From contig NZ_JH636435.1 of NCBI RefSeq assembly GCF_000255655.1, forward strand, positions 62,001 through 126,000: a stretch of 64,000 nt of DNA. Direction: 5' to 3'. The stretch is from Schlesneria paludicola DSM 18645. Lineage in GTDB: Bacteria; Planctomycetota; Planctomycetia; Planctomycetales; Planctomycetaceae. Of the stretch, positions 45,318-54,166 are shown piece after piece. The notes beneath the pieces are model-generated. The model saw only the letters and a program-made list of their open reading frames with translations. It was not told the origin of the DNA and made no database searches. A program made the translations under genes and the position numbers. Positions within the stretch are counted from its first letter, which is position 1. Each line of letters starts with the position of its first letter.

Positions 45318-45869
45318 CTAGCTCGGGACGATCATGGGCTCGCCGCAACGTGGGCAGTTCATGCTGCGGCCCTTGTGTTCCGCGCTGACGCGAAACCGCT
45401 TGCCACAGATGCAATGAAATCGGATGCGGTCGACTTCCTTGTTTTCAAGCCTTGATTTGGCCCAGACATCTTGGGCCACCTGCTGGATAGTTTCGATCAG
45501 ATGCGCAGGGTCGGCCGGTTTCGTCAGGTACGCATCAGCGCCGACACGCGCAGCCAGGGATCGCGACTCATCACTGTCAATCGCAGTCAGGATCACGACC
45601 GGGATCGAGCTATCCGAATGTTTCAGGCGATCGCAAATCTCGAATCCGGATTCGCCGGGCAGCATCAGATCGAGGATCACAAAATCTGGCTTTTGCAGCA
45701 CAAATGAGGACTGCGCCTGGCCACCATCCTTGGCAACTTTCACGGACATTCCGTTGCGTTCCAGGATCTGTTTGGTCACCGCGGCTGAATCGGGATCGTC
45801 CTCCACGAGCAGCACCAGTTTAACGTGAGCTTCGACAGTCGATAGTTGGGCCCAACGCTCACCACTCAC
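45318..45869 (-). CDS. Response regulator receiver domain with C-terminal zinc ribbon
   Basis: A 183-residue two-part protein. The receiver domain (about residues 16-135) has acidic pocket VEDDPDS, phosphoacceptor Asp67 in FVILDLMLPGESGFEICDRL, switch Thr in VVILTAIDSDES and Lys in YLTKPADPAHL. After a linker comes a four-cysteine ribbon, FHCICGKRFRV...NCPRCGEPM, which probably binds zinc and may mediate protein or nucleic-acid contact. No HTH or enzymatic output is present. Translation starts at a GTG at 45869 with AGGTGAGG upstream. No sensor kinase is adjacent. Confidence 0.85.
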   Translation of the reverse strand: MSGERWAQLSTVEAHVKLVLLVEDDPDSAAVTKQILERNGMSVKVAKDGGQAQSSFVLQKPDFVILDLMLPGESGFEICDRLKHSDSSIPVVILTAIDSDESRSLAARVGADAYLTKPADPAHLIETIQQVAQDVWAKSRLENKEVDRIRFHCICGKRFRVSAEHKGRSMNCPRCGEPMIVPS

Positions 45870-46203
45870 GGCCTCACCTGTTCTTATGTGAAACGTGACG
45901 TTCGTACGAAGTTACGGCGAATGCCGCCAGCTTCGATCGCCATGCAGGTACAGGATTCGAATCGAGCGATCTCATGGCGATGACATGATTTATGGAAATG
46001 GACAATCATTGAAATAACCGAAATGATCGGCCGAAGCAACTGCCTTTTGAGTTCACTCAAAATCAAGGTGCCAGCTTAGGCCCAAAACCGACCATGCGTT
46101 TCGTTACGCGATTGGGCGAGTTCGTGACGACGAAAAAAGCGGTCGAGGAATTCCTTGACCGCTCGGGCGATAATTTTGTGATGGGGTGACATCGCGGGGC
46201 GAA
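45870..46203. other. Intergenic region upstream of the response-regulator gene
   Basis: 334 bases containing no recognisable gene; expected to hold the promoter for the response regulator and the 3' end of the pilin transcript. CGACGAAAAAAGCGG near 46128 is followed by a region with weak inverted symmetry only. Confidence 0.35.
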
Positions 46204-46527
46204 TTAGTAGCCTTCGACGGCGTTGTGTGTGGCTCCAGCGACGATATCGCATGTCGTGTTCGTGTCGCAATCGTCAACCGCGTCGTAGAACGAGCTTCCC
46301 GCAACAGAGCTCTTCAGTTTGCCGCAACTGTACGAGCGGAATCCGGTCACGCAATACGACTGATTCAATGCTCCGATGGCATTCGAGATATCGTTCAGTT
46401 CGGTGTTGACCGCGACGGAAACTTCGCTGAGACCAATGATCACGGCCAGCACCGCAATGGTCAGGACCAGGGTCAGTTCAGCCGAGATGATCACACCAGA
46501 TTCGTCATTCAGTAATGTCTTCAACAT
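46204..46527 (-). CDS. Flp-like type IVb pilin
   Basis: A 107-residue pilin-like protein. The N-terminus MLKTLLNDESGVIISAELTL continues VLTIAVLAVIIGL, the layout of Flp pilins (short polar leader, Gly then hydrophobic helix with Glu). Ten residues later comes NTELNDISNAIGALNQSY. The C-terminal 55 residues contain four cysteines (SYCVTGFRSYSCGK, DDCDTNTTCDIV), more than usual for Flp pilins, suggesting two disulfides. AGGAG lies about ten bases before the ATG. It probably belongs to a Tad-type system together with the TadE/TadG-like genes at 6-8.7 kb. Confidence 0.78.
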   Translation of the reverse strand: MLKTLLNDESGVIISAELTLVLTIAVLAVIIGLSEVSVAVNTELNDISNAIGALNQSYCVTGFRSYSCGKLKSSVAGSSFYDAVDDCDTNTTCDIVAGATHNAVEGY

Positions 46528-47705
46528 GGGTCAATGCTCCTGCTCTTAAGTTTGCAATCTGTGATGTTGTGAACGGGGTATTTCTGCCGTTTTGTCGTGC
46601 GTCCTGCTGCACCGGTTCGGCGATCTTGCAGGCGTAGTGACTGCAAGTAGTCGTCGAAAAGCGTCCAAAATGTCTGGTGCTCGATGTTGGGCACTCAGCC
46701 ATTGCAAGCGCCGGACGTTGGTCACCGTCGCAGGCTTTAATTGCTTGCGAACTGGCCAGTCACACGGATTCCAGATCGATCCGGCGTCACGCCACCCACT
46801 TAACGCAGTCGTCGTGCCAGTGGGTCGCGATTGGAGGTGGATCAAGGCTGGCTTCCTGCGTGGAAATTGCCTGATTTCCAGGGGTAAGCGACCAAAAAAA
46901 CGGCTGATTCTCGTGCTCAGGTCTCTATCCGTCCGAGAGGCGAGGTATCGAATTCGTGACGAAACGTTGTAAACCTGTTCGGCGAATTTGACGTGTTTGA
47001 TAAGAATCTGCCACGCGTTGCAACGCATTTACAGGGCATGCTTTGTGGCGATGTGGGTCGCTCGTTTTGTCGGCTTTGATGTCTATGCCATGTTAAGGGA
47101 TTGGTCCGTGATGTTGTCATTTCGAAACATCGCTCTGGAGGTGCAATCTGTCGCGGCGCCATCCGAGGTGAGGCCCGAATCTTGGCGTGGGCGATGAACT
47201 GCCGGTCATGCGTTTCAAGCGGCCGGCGGCACGACATGTCAGTCGGAACTGCGCATTTCCACGCGTTCTGGCGGTGACGTCATCGAAGTCCGCAAAACCT
47301 CTGTATGTACCGCAGAATCAGGGGCGAGGGGGCTAAAGCGGTGGGAGGACGCCGCCTGTTTTACCCTGTCGGCATTCAAGGAAAATCTCTGCCATGTTTC
47401 GTGCTGATTTGTTCATGTGTCGTAGTGAACAAGCTCGATAGCAAGTTGGCTGAGTGTCGATTCGGGTGACCAGTAATTGTGTACATGCGACTCGTAAGTG
47501 TTTCTATTTTGGCTCGGGTTGGGAAATTCGCGACGGCCCAATTTGATTTGGGCGTCGAGTGGCAGTGGTCAGGTGCTGCGTCGCACTCGGCCTTTGGACG
47601 TTACTCAAACAATTGGGACACTGCTGCACATCGCGAAGAGGCTTTTTGCCTCGTCACGTGAGTGACGCGAGATGCCTGGCGGTCGCGGATATAGAGGGAT
47701 CTAAG
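46528..47705. other. Long gene-poor region
   Basis: 1178 bases between the divergent pilin and barrel-protein genes. Frames at 46592-46972 (+), 46546-47028 (-) and others lack ribosome sites, signals or domains. AGAGGG just before 47706 is the ribosome site of the next gene. Nothing else was recognised; long regulatory leaders or small RNAs are possible. Confidence 0.4.
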
Positions 47706-48779
47706 ATGTTCGCTCGAAACACGTTTAAGCTTTACTGCGTCATAAGTTTAATGTGTCTGAGCGTCAGTCAGGCGAAGGGCCAGTCGAACTTCTCGGTCTT
47801 AAGTCCGATCAGGATCGCTCAGGCGAATGAGCCGGCGCCAGAGGCTTCGGTGGTTCCCCCTGCAGCTGACGCCACTGCCGAGGCAGGGGGCGACGCGGGT
47901 GACACGCCCGCCGATCGAAAGATTGATCCATCGAGACGTTTCGGCGAAGAGCGCCCCCCCATCTTGCCGCCGATTACCTATCTGCGGAATGAGGCCGTGC
48001 TTCTCAAGCAGGGGCAGCACATGTTAGATCTGGGGGCCGTGTACACGGTCAATCAGTACAACTTTCCTGTCGTCGTGCCGCCTGGGGCCGTGACGAATGC
48101 CAGTGTGCAAGATCGGAATATGTACGTCCCGTTTGCGCTCCGATATGGTCTGACGGATAGCCTCCAAGCTCAGGTCTTCGTGCCGGTGGGGTTCAGTTCT
48201 GAGCAGTTTGATGTCATTCCGAACGATACGCGCAGTTCGACCACTGGCCCGATTGGCGACACGATCGTTTCGTTGAATTATTCGTTGCCGCAGTGCATGA
48301 CGGGTGAATACAACATCGTCTGGACGAATTTTCTTTCGATTCCGACGGGTAAGCCTCACGATCTATATGCCCTTCCTGACTCGCAATTCGGCAAGGGGTG
48401 GTTTGAATACGGGTCGAGCTTGCTTGCGATTCGCAGGTATGACCCGTTGCTTGTCTTTGGCGGTGCGGGGATTCGTTACACGTTTAATTCTGAGATTTCC
48501 GGCCAGGATGTTCATCGCGGCTTCTGTGTTGACTATCAATACGGCGTGGGTTTCGGCGTCAACGAGCAGACTTCGCTGAGTTGCAAGTTGTTCGGGAGCT
48601 ATGAGCCTGCATTGCAGATTAACAATCACGTATTGACGGGGAGTCAGCGGGATCTGGTTGCGTTGCGATTCGCGATTACCAGGGCAGAGGACAGGCGGAT
48701 CTATGAGCCGTTCGTGACGGTTGGGTGTACACAACAGGCGAACGACGTTCAGTTGGGTGTCGTTGTGACATTCCGGTAG
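47706..48779 (+). CDS. Outer-membrane barrel-type (meta-pathway/transporter-like) protein
   Basis: A 357-residue exported protein. The start is followed by a signal peptide (LYCVISLMCLSVSQAKGQSN), an Ala/Pro/Glu-rich linker (residues about 40-80), and a region with many alternating beta-strand patterns ending in an aromatic-terminated strand (QLGVVVTFR), as outer-membrane barrels do. PFALRYGLTDSLQAQVFVPV and GLTDSL resemble the meta-pathway phenol-degradation-like outer-membrane family. Transport or receptor activity is unknown. ATG at 47706 is preceded by AGAGGG; an upstream frame extension from 47559 lacks coding character. Confidence 0.72.
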   Translation: MFARNTFKLYCVISLMCLSVSQAKGQSNFSVLSPIRIAQANEPAPEASVVPPAADATAEAGGDAGDTPADRKIDPSRRFGEERPPILPPITYLRNEAVLLKQGQHMLDLGAVYTVNQYNFPVVVPPGAVTNASVQDRNMYVPFALRYGLTDSLQAQVFVPVGFSSEQFDVIPNDTRSSTTGPIGDTIVSLNYSLPQCMTGEYNIVWTNFLSIPTGKPHDLYALPDSQFGKGWFEYGSSLLAIRRYDPLLVFGGAGIRYTFNSEISGQDVHRGFCVDYQYGVGFGVNEQTSLSCKLFGSYEPALQINNHVLTGSQRDLVALRFAITRAEDRRIYEPFVTVGCTQQANDVQLGVVVTFR

Positions 48780-49019
48780 ATGCGGTGGCGGAAGGTGCGG
48801 CTCCGATTGATTGAGTGGGGGTTCCTTGCTGTGGGCTCAGTCGCCTTTGTCGAGCGAGTGAGCGGTGGCGCCAGAATCTCTGGTGCGGGTGGGTTTGTTC
48901 ACGAAGATGTTCAGAGATGGAACTGAACCACTGCGGAGATTGATTGCTGTTCTACGGCATTCTTTCAGTCATCCGGCTGGAGCTCAGTCTCACCTGTGCA
49001 TGAATGAAATGGTCTTCAA

Positions 49020-49745
49020 ATGCTCAGACGATCTTGCTGCCATCTTATGCTGATTCTGACGGCATTTCTCGCGGAATTGTGCATCGGCCATTTGTCGCTT
49101 ATGGCCGGAGGGCCGATGCGCACGTACTGTTCTTGCGATCGCTGTTGCGGCCAAGGCAACACGCTATCGCTCTCGCCTGTTTCCTGGAAGTCGATGCGCA
49201 ATGAGCATGTTGTCCTTCAAAGGCACGACTATTCATGCGGCGCAGGGGCACTTGCGACCTTGTTGACATACTACTGGAATGACCCAACGGGCGAGGGGGA
49301 CATTCTGTATGACGTGGAACGTTACTTGACGTCGGCGGAACTCGAGGATCGAGTCAAAAACGGTCTTTCAATTACGGATTTGAAGAACATTGCCATCCAG
49401 CGCGGCTATCGTGCCGTGATCGGGACGCTCGATAGCTTTCAGCCACTTGCCGAAGCCAAGGTTCCGGTGATTGTCGCGATCCGCGTGAAAGAGAATAATC
49501 ACTACGTTGTTGTCCGCGGCACAATTGGTGATCAGGTCTATCTCGCTGATCCCACACGCGGAAATCTTCGCATGCCTACGCATGAGTTCGCGAGGCAGTG
49601 GGTCAACAATGCGGTGCTTGTCGTGTTGCATAAAGAGCTGGATCTGTCGACAAACTCGCGGCTGACAATTCCGTGTCGCGAGGTCGATCCTCATTATCCA
49701 AACCGGCCGTATGTCAATCGCATGATCAATCCGTTTCTTCCCTGA
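49020..49745 (+). CDS. Exported C39-type cysteine peptidase
   Basis: A 241-residue papain-fold peptidase of the C39 (bacteriocin-processing-like) group without an ABC transporter. An N-terminal hydrophobic segment (HLMLILTAFLAELCIGHLSL) predicts export. The catalytic set is complete: Gln67 and Cys73 in VLQRHDYSCGAGALATLL, His161 in ENNHYVVVRG and Asp177 in YLADPTRGN. C39 domains cut after Gly-Gly or act as maturation proteases in export. A two-Cys-pair segment after the signal (CSCDRCCGQG) is unusual. No leader-peptide substrate is adjacent; a Gly/Ala-rich exported protein lies about 2.3 kb downstream. Start has only a weak ribosome site. Confidence 0.85.
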   Translation: MLRRSCCHLMLILTAFLAELCIGHLSLMAGGPMRTYCSCDRCCGQGNTLSLSPVSWKSMRNEHVVLQRHDYSCGAGALATLLTYYWNDPTGEGDILYDVERYLTSAELEDRVKNGLSITDLKNIAIQRGYRAVIGTLDSFQPLAEAKVPVIVAIRVKENNHYVVVRGTIGDQVYLADPTRGNLRMPTHEFARQWVNNAVLVVLHKELDLSTNSRLTIPCREVDPHYPNRPYVNRMINPFLP

Positions 49746-50770
49746 AGTGATTGGCGAAGATCGCCGATGGCGGAGTTCGGGCGCGTTCATAACGCTGTTC
49801 ACGTTGTTTGAGCTCGCTGCACCGGTGCAATTCTCCTCCCTGAGCAAGATTGTGGGTGTCAAAGTGCTCGGCACAACGGGTGGCATGACCCTCGTCTTCA
49901 GCCGGTGTCGCATCGGAATCGAGTTGGCCGCTACGTGTGTGGTCGCTGCAATGGTTCAATCGCGACTCTGCGCTGTCGCTTCGGCCTTGCTGACTCATCG
50001 ACTGCATTCTTGGCCTGAGGCTTGTGTGGGTGCGTTCCTCGCTTCACAGGGTTCTTGGCGTTCCGCTTCCGGTCCCGTGGGCTCAAATTCTGATTGAGTC
50101 GCTTGAGTCCGAGGTGGGCGAAAACAATACGTTTTGTCTGACGTGAACCTGGATTGCGATCCCATTCATGCTCCCGGCAGCCTCTGGAGATGCATTAGTG
50201 GTGTTTTGTTCTCATTTGAGCTTGGGGTCACGAAGTGAGCTGACTGTGTGACGCTCGCCTGGTGAGGGTCTTATGGCTACCTAACATCTTGATTTGACGT
50301 GAGTTGTGAGGCCAGACATATGCTTGTCTGGGGTGTTTGCGTAGCCTGGTGGGAATGGTGTGCGGTCGGCAATAATTGCTGAAATGCATTGGCTTGTAGC
50401 GACTTCTGTCGATTGCGCACTCGACAGGGTCTCTGTCATAGATTTCCCACACTTCCTGACCATAACAACTGAACGCAAATATAGAAACAGGTCGATAAGG
50501 TAGTGGACGGATGTGCTTAATGACGTGCTTTGTCGACGATAGATTTGATCGTGTTCTGGTCTCTGTATTGCGTCTCGGTGGCCTGCGCTCGTTAAGGGTT
50601 GGCGAAGTCAGGCCTGGTTTGCATGAAAATGGAGCGCAGCGTCCTTTCGCCGGTGTCCTCACCGGCTGACTGGACGGCAGGGAGTGTCAGTCGCGGCTGA
50701 TTCAGAACAAGTGTGGGACCAATGCAGTCGCGATACCGTGTGAGTAATGCAAAACTAAGGAGACCGACAA
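49746..50770. other. Long gene-poor region
   Basis: 1025 bases without a supported gene between two plus-strand genes. A 116-codon frame at 49747-50097 and minus-strand frames near 50228-50662 have no ribosome site or domain. A strong AAGGAG lies just before the next gene at 50771. A terminator for the peptidase gene was not obvious. Confidence 0.4.
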
Positions 50771-51913
50771 ATGCCAACGATGACGGTGAAGGCCTGGATG
50801 GCGGCGAGTCTGTGCTTGCTGTCAACCTGGTCAGCGCCCGCCGACGATCGTGTCGCGAATGTGGATCAGGTTTTTCAACAGACGGATGGGGGCTTCACTC
50901 CTCCGGCTCCTCAGGTCACTTCCGGCACAGTCTGCGCGCCGAATGCTTGTGCAGCAAATGGGTGTGGCAATAACTACACCTTTCAAAGTCTTTCCAATGC
51001 CACCTCGTACTTCTGTGATACCTGCTCCAGCAGTCGATTCCAGCCGTTCGTTGGAGTCGAGGCCACTTATCTGAAGCCGAATATTCACGGGGGGGCTTCG
51101 AGTGCGACGGTCAACGGGACGTCGTCTGGAAGCACGCAGGCCGAGGGGTTCTATGCCGGTCCTCGCATCTGGGCGGGGCTTCGTGACTGCAATTCTCCAT
51201 TGTTTGTGCAGGTTCAATACTGGCAGCTCAATGGAAATGATGTTCGGGCGCTGAATGGCCCGACGTTTGGCGCAAGCACGGGGACCCTCAGTGTTCAGAC
51301 CTTCGATTTTGAAGTGGGAAGTATCTTCCATATCGACTCCATTTGCACTGACGGCTTGGTCACATTCGGTGGTCGACACGTCGAATGGAATACCTCAAGT
51401 CAGGTGGCTGGAAGTCAGCTTCAGGCGATTGATCAGTTTTCTTCAGCGACTGCCACGGGGTTGTCGAGTTTCTCGGGAACTGGTTTGACGTTCTCGTATC
51501 AGTTGAAGCGACAGATCGCGTGTACAAATTGGAGTCTGTTTGCCTCCAATCGTTACTCGTGGATCTGGGGCGAAGATAATAACTCGGCGATTTCATCGGC
51601 GAGTGCTTTTTCACCAGGAGCCAATTCAGGTTCGATCAATGGGGCGTTGGGTAGCGGAAGCTCTCAGCTGTGGATTGCAGAATTTCAGGTCGGTACTCAG
51701 TGGCAGCGACGGCTCCAGTGCATTAACGCGAACGCCTTTGTGCGAATCGCGTTTGAGTATCAGTTCTGGGATGCCAACTCGAACAGCCAGGCGACTGCTG
51801 GCAGTTTCGCAGTTGCAGGCCCACCACCGGTCTCATCGTCGGCCATTGCAAGTAGCGGTCCGCTCGGGATGTCGCTTTATGGCGTGGCACTCAGCACCGG
51901 GCTCACCTGGTAG
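50771..51913 (+). CDS. Outer-membrane beta-barrel protein (Lpg1974-like)
   Basis: A 380-residue protein with a signal peptide (VKAWMAASLCLLSTWSAPAD) followed by a Cys-containing linker (CAPNACAANGCG, CDTCSS) and a C-terminal domain of alternating strands. FQPFVGVEATYLKPNI, GPRIWAGLRDCNSPLFVQVQ and YWQLNG are typical of the planctomycete Lpg1974-type pore-forming barrel proteins, and the final strand ends in Trp (GVALSTGLTW), as barrels do. AAGGAG at a spacing of about nine bases makes the ATG secure. It is followed by a hairpin at 51963-51998. Confidence 0.8.
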   Translation: MPTMTVKAWMAASLCLLSTWSAPADDRVANVDQVFQQTDGGFTPPAPQVTSGTVCAPNACAANGCGNNYTFQSLSNATSYFCDTCSSSRFQPFVGVEATYLKPNIHGGASSATVNGTSSGSTQAEGFYAGPRIWAGLRDCNSPLFVQVQYWQLNGNDVRALNGPTFGASTGTLSVQTFDFEVGSIFHIDSICTDGLVTFGGRHVEWNTSSQVAGSQLQAIDQFSSATATGLSSFSGTGLTFSYQLKRQIACTNWSLFASNRYSWIWGEDNNSAISSASAFSPGANSGSINGALGSGSSQLWIAEFQVGTQWQRRLQCINANAFVRIAFEYQFWDANSNSQATAGSFAVAGPPPVSSSAIASSGPLGMSLYGVALSTGLTW

Positions 51914-51962
51914 TTTGATTGTTAAGGGCGCAGGCTTGCGTCTCGCCAATGCCTGATAACGA

Positions 51963-51998
51963 AGAACGCCTTCTGGAGTAGATCCCAGAAGGCGTTCT
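51963..51998. terminator. Terminator between convergent genes
   Basis: A 14-bp perfect stem (AGAACGCCTTCTGG paired with CCAGAAGGCGTTCT, loop of eight bases) lies 50 bases after the barrel gene and 66 bases from the stop of the minus-strand small gene. On the plus strand CGTTTCAG follows, so the T run is short. Confidence 0.75.
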
Positions 51999-52063
51999 CG
52001 TTTCAGCCTGGTTGAGATCAGGTCCTCGGGTTTTCCCAAGGAGACTGATTCGCGTCTTGCTGA

Positions 52064-52402
52064 CTAGTGGGCGATCGAGAATCCGCCAGCAGCCGAGTAG
52101 GCTGCAGGCGTGAATGCACCGTTCGCATACGCTGCAGAGACGTTCACACCACCGTGGGTCCCGCCGCCAGCGGCAACGTAGCCGTTGGTCGAGGTCGCGT
52201 TTGTGAAGCCCGAGGTGGCATTAGCCGTGCTGGCGCCAAAAACGGCTGCAAACTTCGCACGGACCTGTTGTCCTTGGGCGTCGCTCATGGAGCGCATGCC
52301 GGACAGACCGATTGTGCTCAGCGAGCGGGCCGAAACTGGTTCAGCAGCTTGGACCGAGAGGGCGGACGCGAAAATCACTGCGAGGCTTGCGAAGTACTTC
52401 AT
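52064..52402 (-). CDS. Small Gly/Ala-rich exported protein
   Basis: A 112-residue protein from the chosen ATG at 52402 (AAGGT upstream). It has a clear signal peptide (YFASLAVIFASALSVQAAEP), then a helical segment (LSGMRSMSDAQGQQVRAKFA) and a repetitive C-terminal half rich in Gly, Ala, Ser, Thr and Asn (ATSGFTNATSTNGYVAAGGG, THGGVNVSAAYANGAF). The middle segment resembles the lead-in helix of double-glycine leader peptides, but no cleavage site can be assigned. Open frame upstream to 52552 is not supported. Function unknown; surface or matrix protein possible. Confidence 0.6.
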   Translation of the reverse strand: MKYFASLAVIFASALSVQAAEPVSARSLSTIGLSGMRSMSDAQGQQVRAKFAAVFGASTANATSGFTNATSTNGYVAAGGGTHGGVNVSAAYANGAFTPAAYSAAGGFSIAH

Positions 52403-53258
52403 GGTTGTGACCTTGATTTTGAGGCGTAACAGTTTCCCTCTGCCGGACAATCTGGCAGAGAATCGCGTGAACGTGCGTGCATGTGGTTGTCGCCACATCC
52501 GCGTGAGGTGCGAATCTTTCCGTTCATCTGGCTCGAATCCCTCAATTTGCATCCAGGGTTAGGAGCATTGATTCGTTTCGATTCAGGTGACGCCATCCAT
52601 GGAACGTGATTCGTACCGTAGTTACTGTACATAAGGACCCTGCAGAGTCTTGAGTCAGACTACCAAAGTCAGAGTCGGCGTCAAGGTGAATTGATCGTAA
52701 AAAATGATTTTAGTGTAAATACGTGATCTGCGTATTGTGCGTGAAGAATGGGTTTTATGGTCTAGTGGAAGAAAATGGTACGTTTTTGATCTGGCCTGCC
52801 TACCGCGTGCTACCAAGCTGGCGCAGGTTGTTTTACGGGACGTGTGTCAATCGAATGTAATGTGCGTTCGTGTGACCAGGTGATCGAGTGGCGAGAGAGC
52901 GACGATTTACGGATCGTCAGCGAGGTCACGCATACGAGTTTTATTCGTTCGGACGATCCGTGGGGCGTCTTGCCCTGTTCAGTTGCGATTTAATAGCGTG
53001 AACTGGTCATCGCGTAGAATGGAAGGCGGGCGATGCTGCGACGAGCTCGTGCCTTGCGGTGGAACGATCTTCGGGCTCCTGGTTACGGGATTGGGATCGC
53101 TGGAAGTGCCACTGTCATTGTGAATTTTTCCATTCACCGTCCAGCGCCCGACAGGAACCGGTCCTGCAAATGAAGCACAGCATTGTTCGTGATGCCGCGC
53201 GATTGCGCGTCGTGTGTTGTTGTACTGAAACTGTTGCCGCGGAACTGGAGGCGGGATC
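52403..53258. other. Intergenic region with AT-rich stretch
   Basis: 856 bases between the small exported gene and the amidinotransferase-fold gene. About 52690-52790 is noticeably AT-rich compared with the rest (GTAAAAAATGATTTTAGTG), a possible promoter zone. No gene or RNA was recognised. A GGAGG lies just before the GTG start at 53259. Confidence 0.4.
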
Positions 53259-54086
53259 GTGATCAAGTTTTCTCGGCCGACGATTCTGATGTGCCCACCT
53301 GATTTTTATGGGATCGAATATGAGATCAATCCGTGGATGAATCGGAGTGTTCCGAGTGATCTCGAACGCTCCAAGCGACAGTGGAATGCACTTCACGATC
53401 TGCTTGTTCAACTGGGGGCTGATGTGCGTCTTATGCAGCCTGTCGCTGGATTGCCGGATCTCGTCTTTACCGCGAATGCGGGGCTGGTCTGCCGTAATAA
53501 AGTCTTCCTGGCCTCGTTCCGTCATGCGGCGCGGCAGGGCGAAACCCCTGTTGATGCCGAATGGTTCCAGTCGGCCGGTTTCGAAACGATTGCGTTTCCG
53601 TCTGGGCACAATTTCGAGGGCGCTGGAGATGCACTCTTCTGCGGCGACACGCTTTACGCAGGGTATCTCGTGCGTAGCGACGTGTCGTCGATGCAGTGGA
53701 TTGGAACGCAACTGAATTGTCGCGTCATTCCTCTGCAGCTCGTCGACGATCATTACTATCACTTGGATACTTGCTTTTGCCCCTTAAATGCCGAGACCGC
53801 ACTCTACTATCCTGGAGCGTTTGATGACTATGCCCGGCGTGCGCTCTCGCAAATCCGTTCTCTGATTCCGGTTCAAGCTGACGAGGCCGCTCGGTTTGCC
53901 TGCAATGCCGTCGTCGTGGGTCATCACGTGGTGATGAATCAAGGATGCCCGCAGTTGGAGTCGGATCTCGTCAAGGCGGGGTACGTTCCACACAGCACGC
54001 CGCTTGACGAGTTCCTGAAGGCGGGTGGCAGCGCAAAATGTCTAACGTTGCGTCTGGATGGTGAAGAGGCCGCCGTATGGCCATGA
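53259..54086 (+). CDS. Amidinotransferase-fold guanidino hydrolase (ArgZ/DDAH-like)
   Basis: A 275-residue enzyme of the pentein fold, which attacks guanidino groups of arginine or methylarginines. The N-terminus TILMCPPDFYGIEYEINPWM matches the arginine dihydrolase domain of ArgZ/AgrE and related dimethylarginine hydrolases. Catalytic residues are present: the Asn of FTANAG, the acid pair in NFEGAGDALF, His168 in DDHYYHLDTCF and nucleophile Cys261 in GGSAKCLTLRL. The C-terminal ornithine cyclodeaminase domain of AgrE is absent. Start is GTG at 53259 with GGAGG upstream. The exact substrate (arginine, dimethylarginine) cannot be chosen from sequence. Confidence 0.87.
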   Translation: MIKFSRPTILMCPPDFYGIEYEINPWMNRSVPSDLERSKRQWNALHDLLVQLGADVRLMQPVAGLPDLVFTANAGLVCRNKVFLASFRHAARQGETPVDAEWFQSAGFETIAFPSGHNFEGAGDALFCGDTLYAGYLVRSDVSSMQWIGTQLNCRVIPLQLVDDHYYHLDTCFCPLNAETALYYPGAFDDYARRALSQIRSLIPVQADEAARFACNAVVVGHHVVMNQGCPQLESDLVKAGYVPHSTPLDEFLKAGGSAKCLTLRLDGEEAAVWP

Positions 54087-54166
54087 CGATCAACGTGCGA
54101 AAGATCGATGATTCATCGGGATGGCGCAACGGGCACCGTCAGTCGCACACAAGCGCCTCGCAATGG

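Noticed and set aside
45318-45869. Later start for the response regulator at the internal VKLVLLVEDD segment
   Set aside because: GTG at 45869 has an AGGTGAGG site in good position, so the longer form is kept.
46546-47028. 160-codon minus-strand frame in the gene-poor region
   Set aside because: Arg/Thr-rich with no secondary pattern, no ribosome site, and it overlaps other equally long frames.
49747-50097. 116-codon plus-strand frame directly after the C39 peptidase gene
   Set aside because: It begins two bases after the peptidase stop but has no ribosome site and no domain; translational coupling is possible but unsupported.
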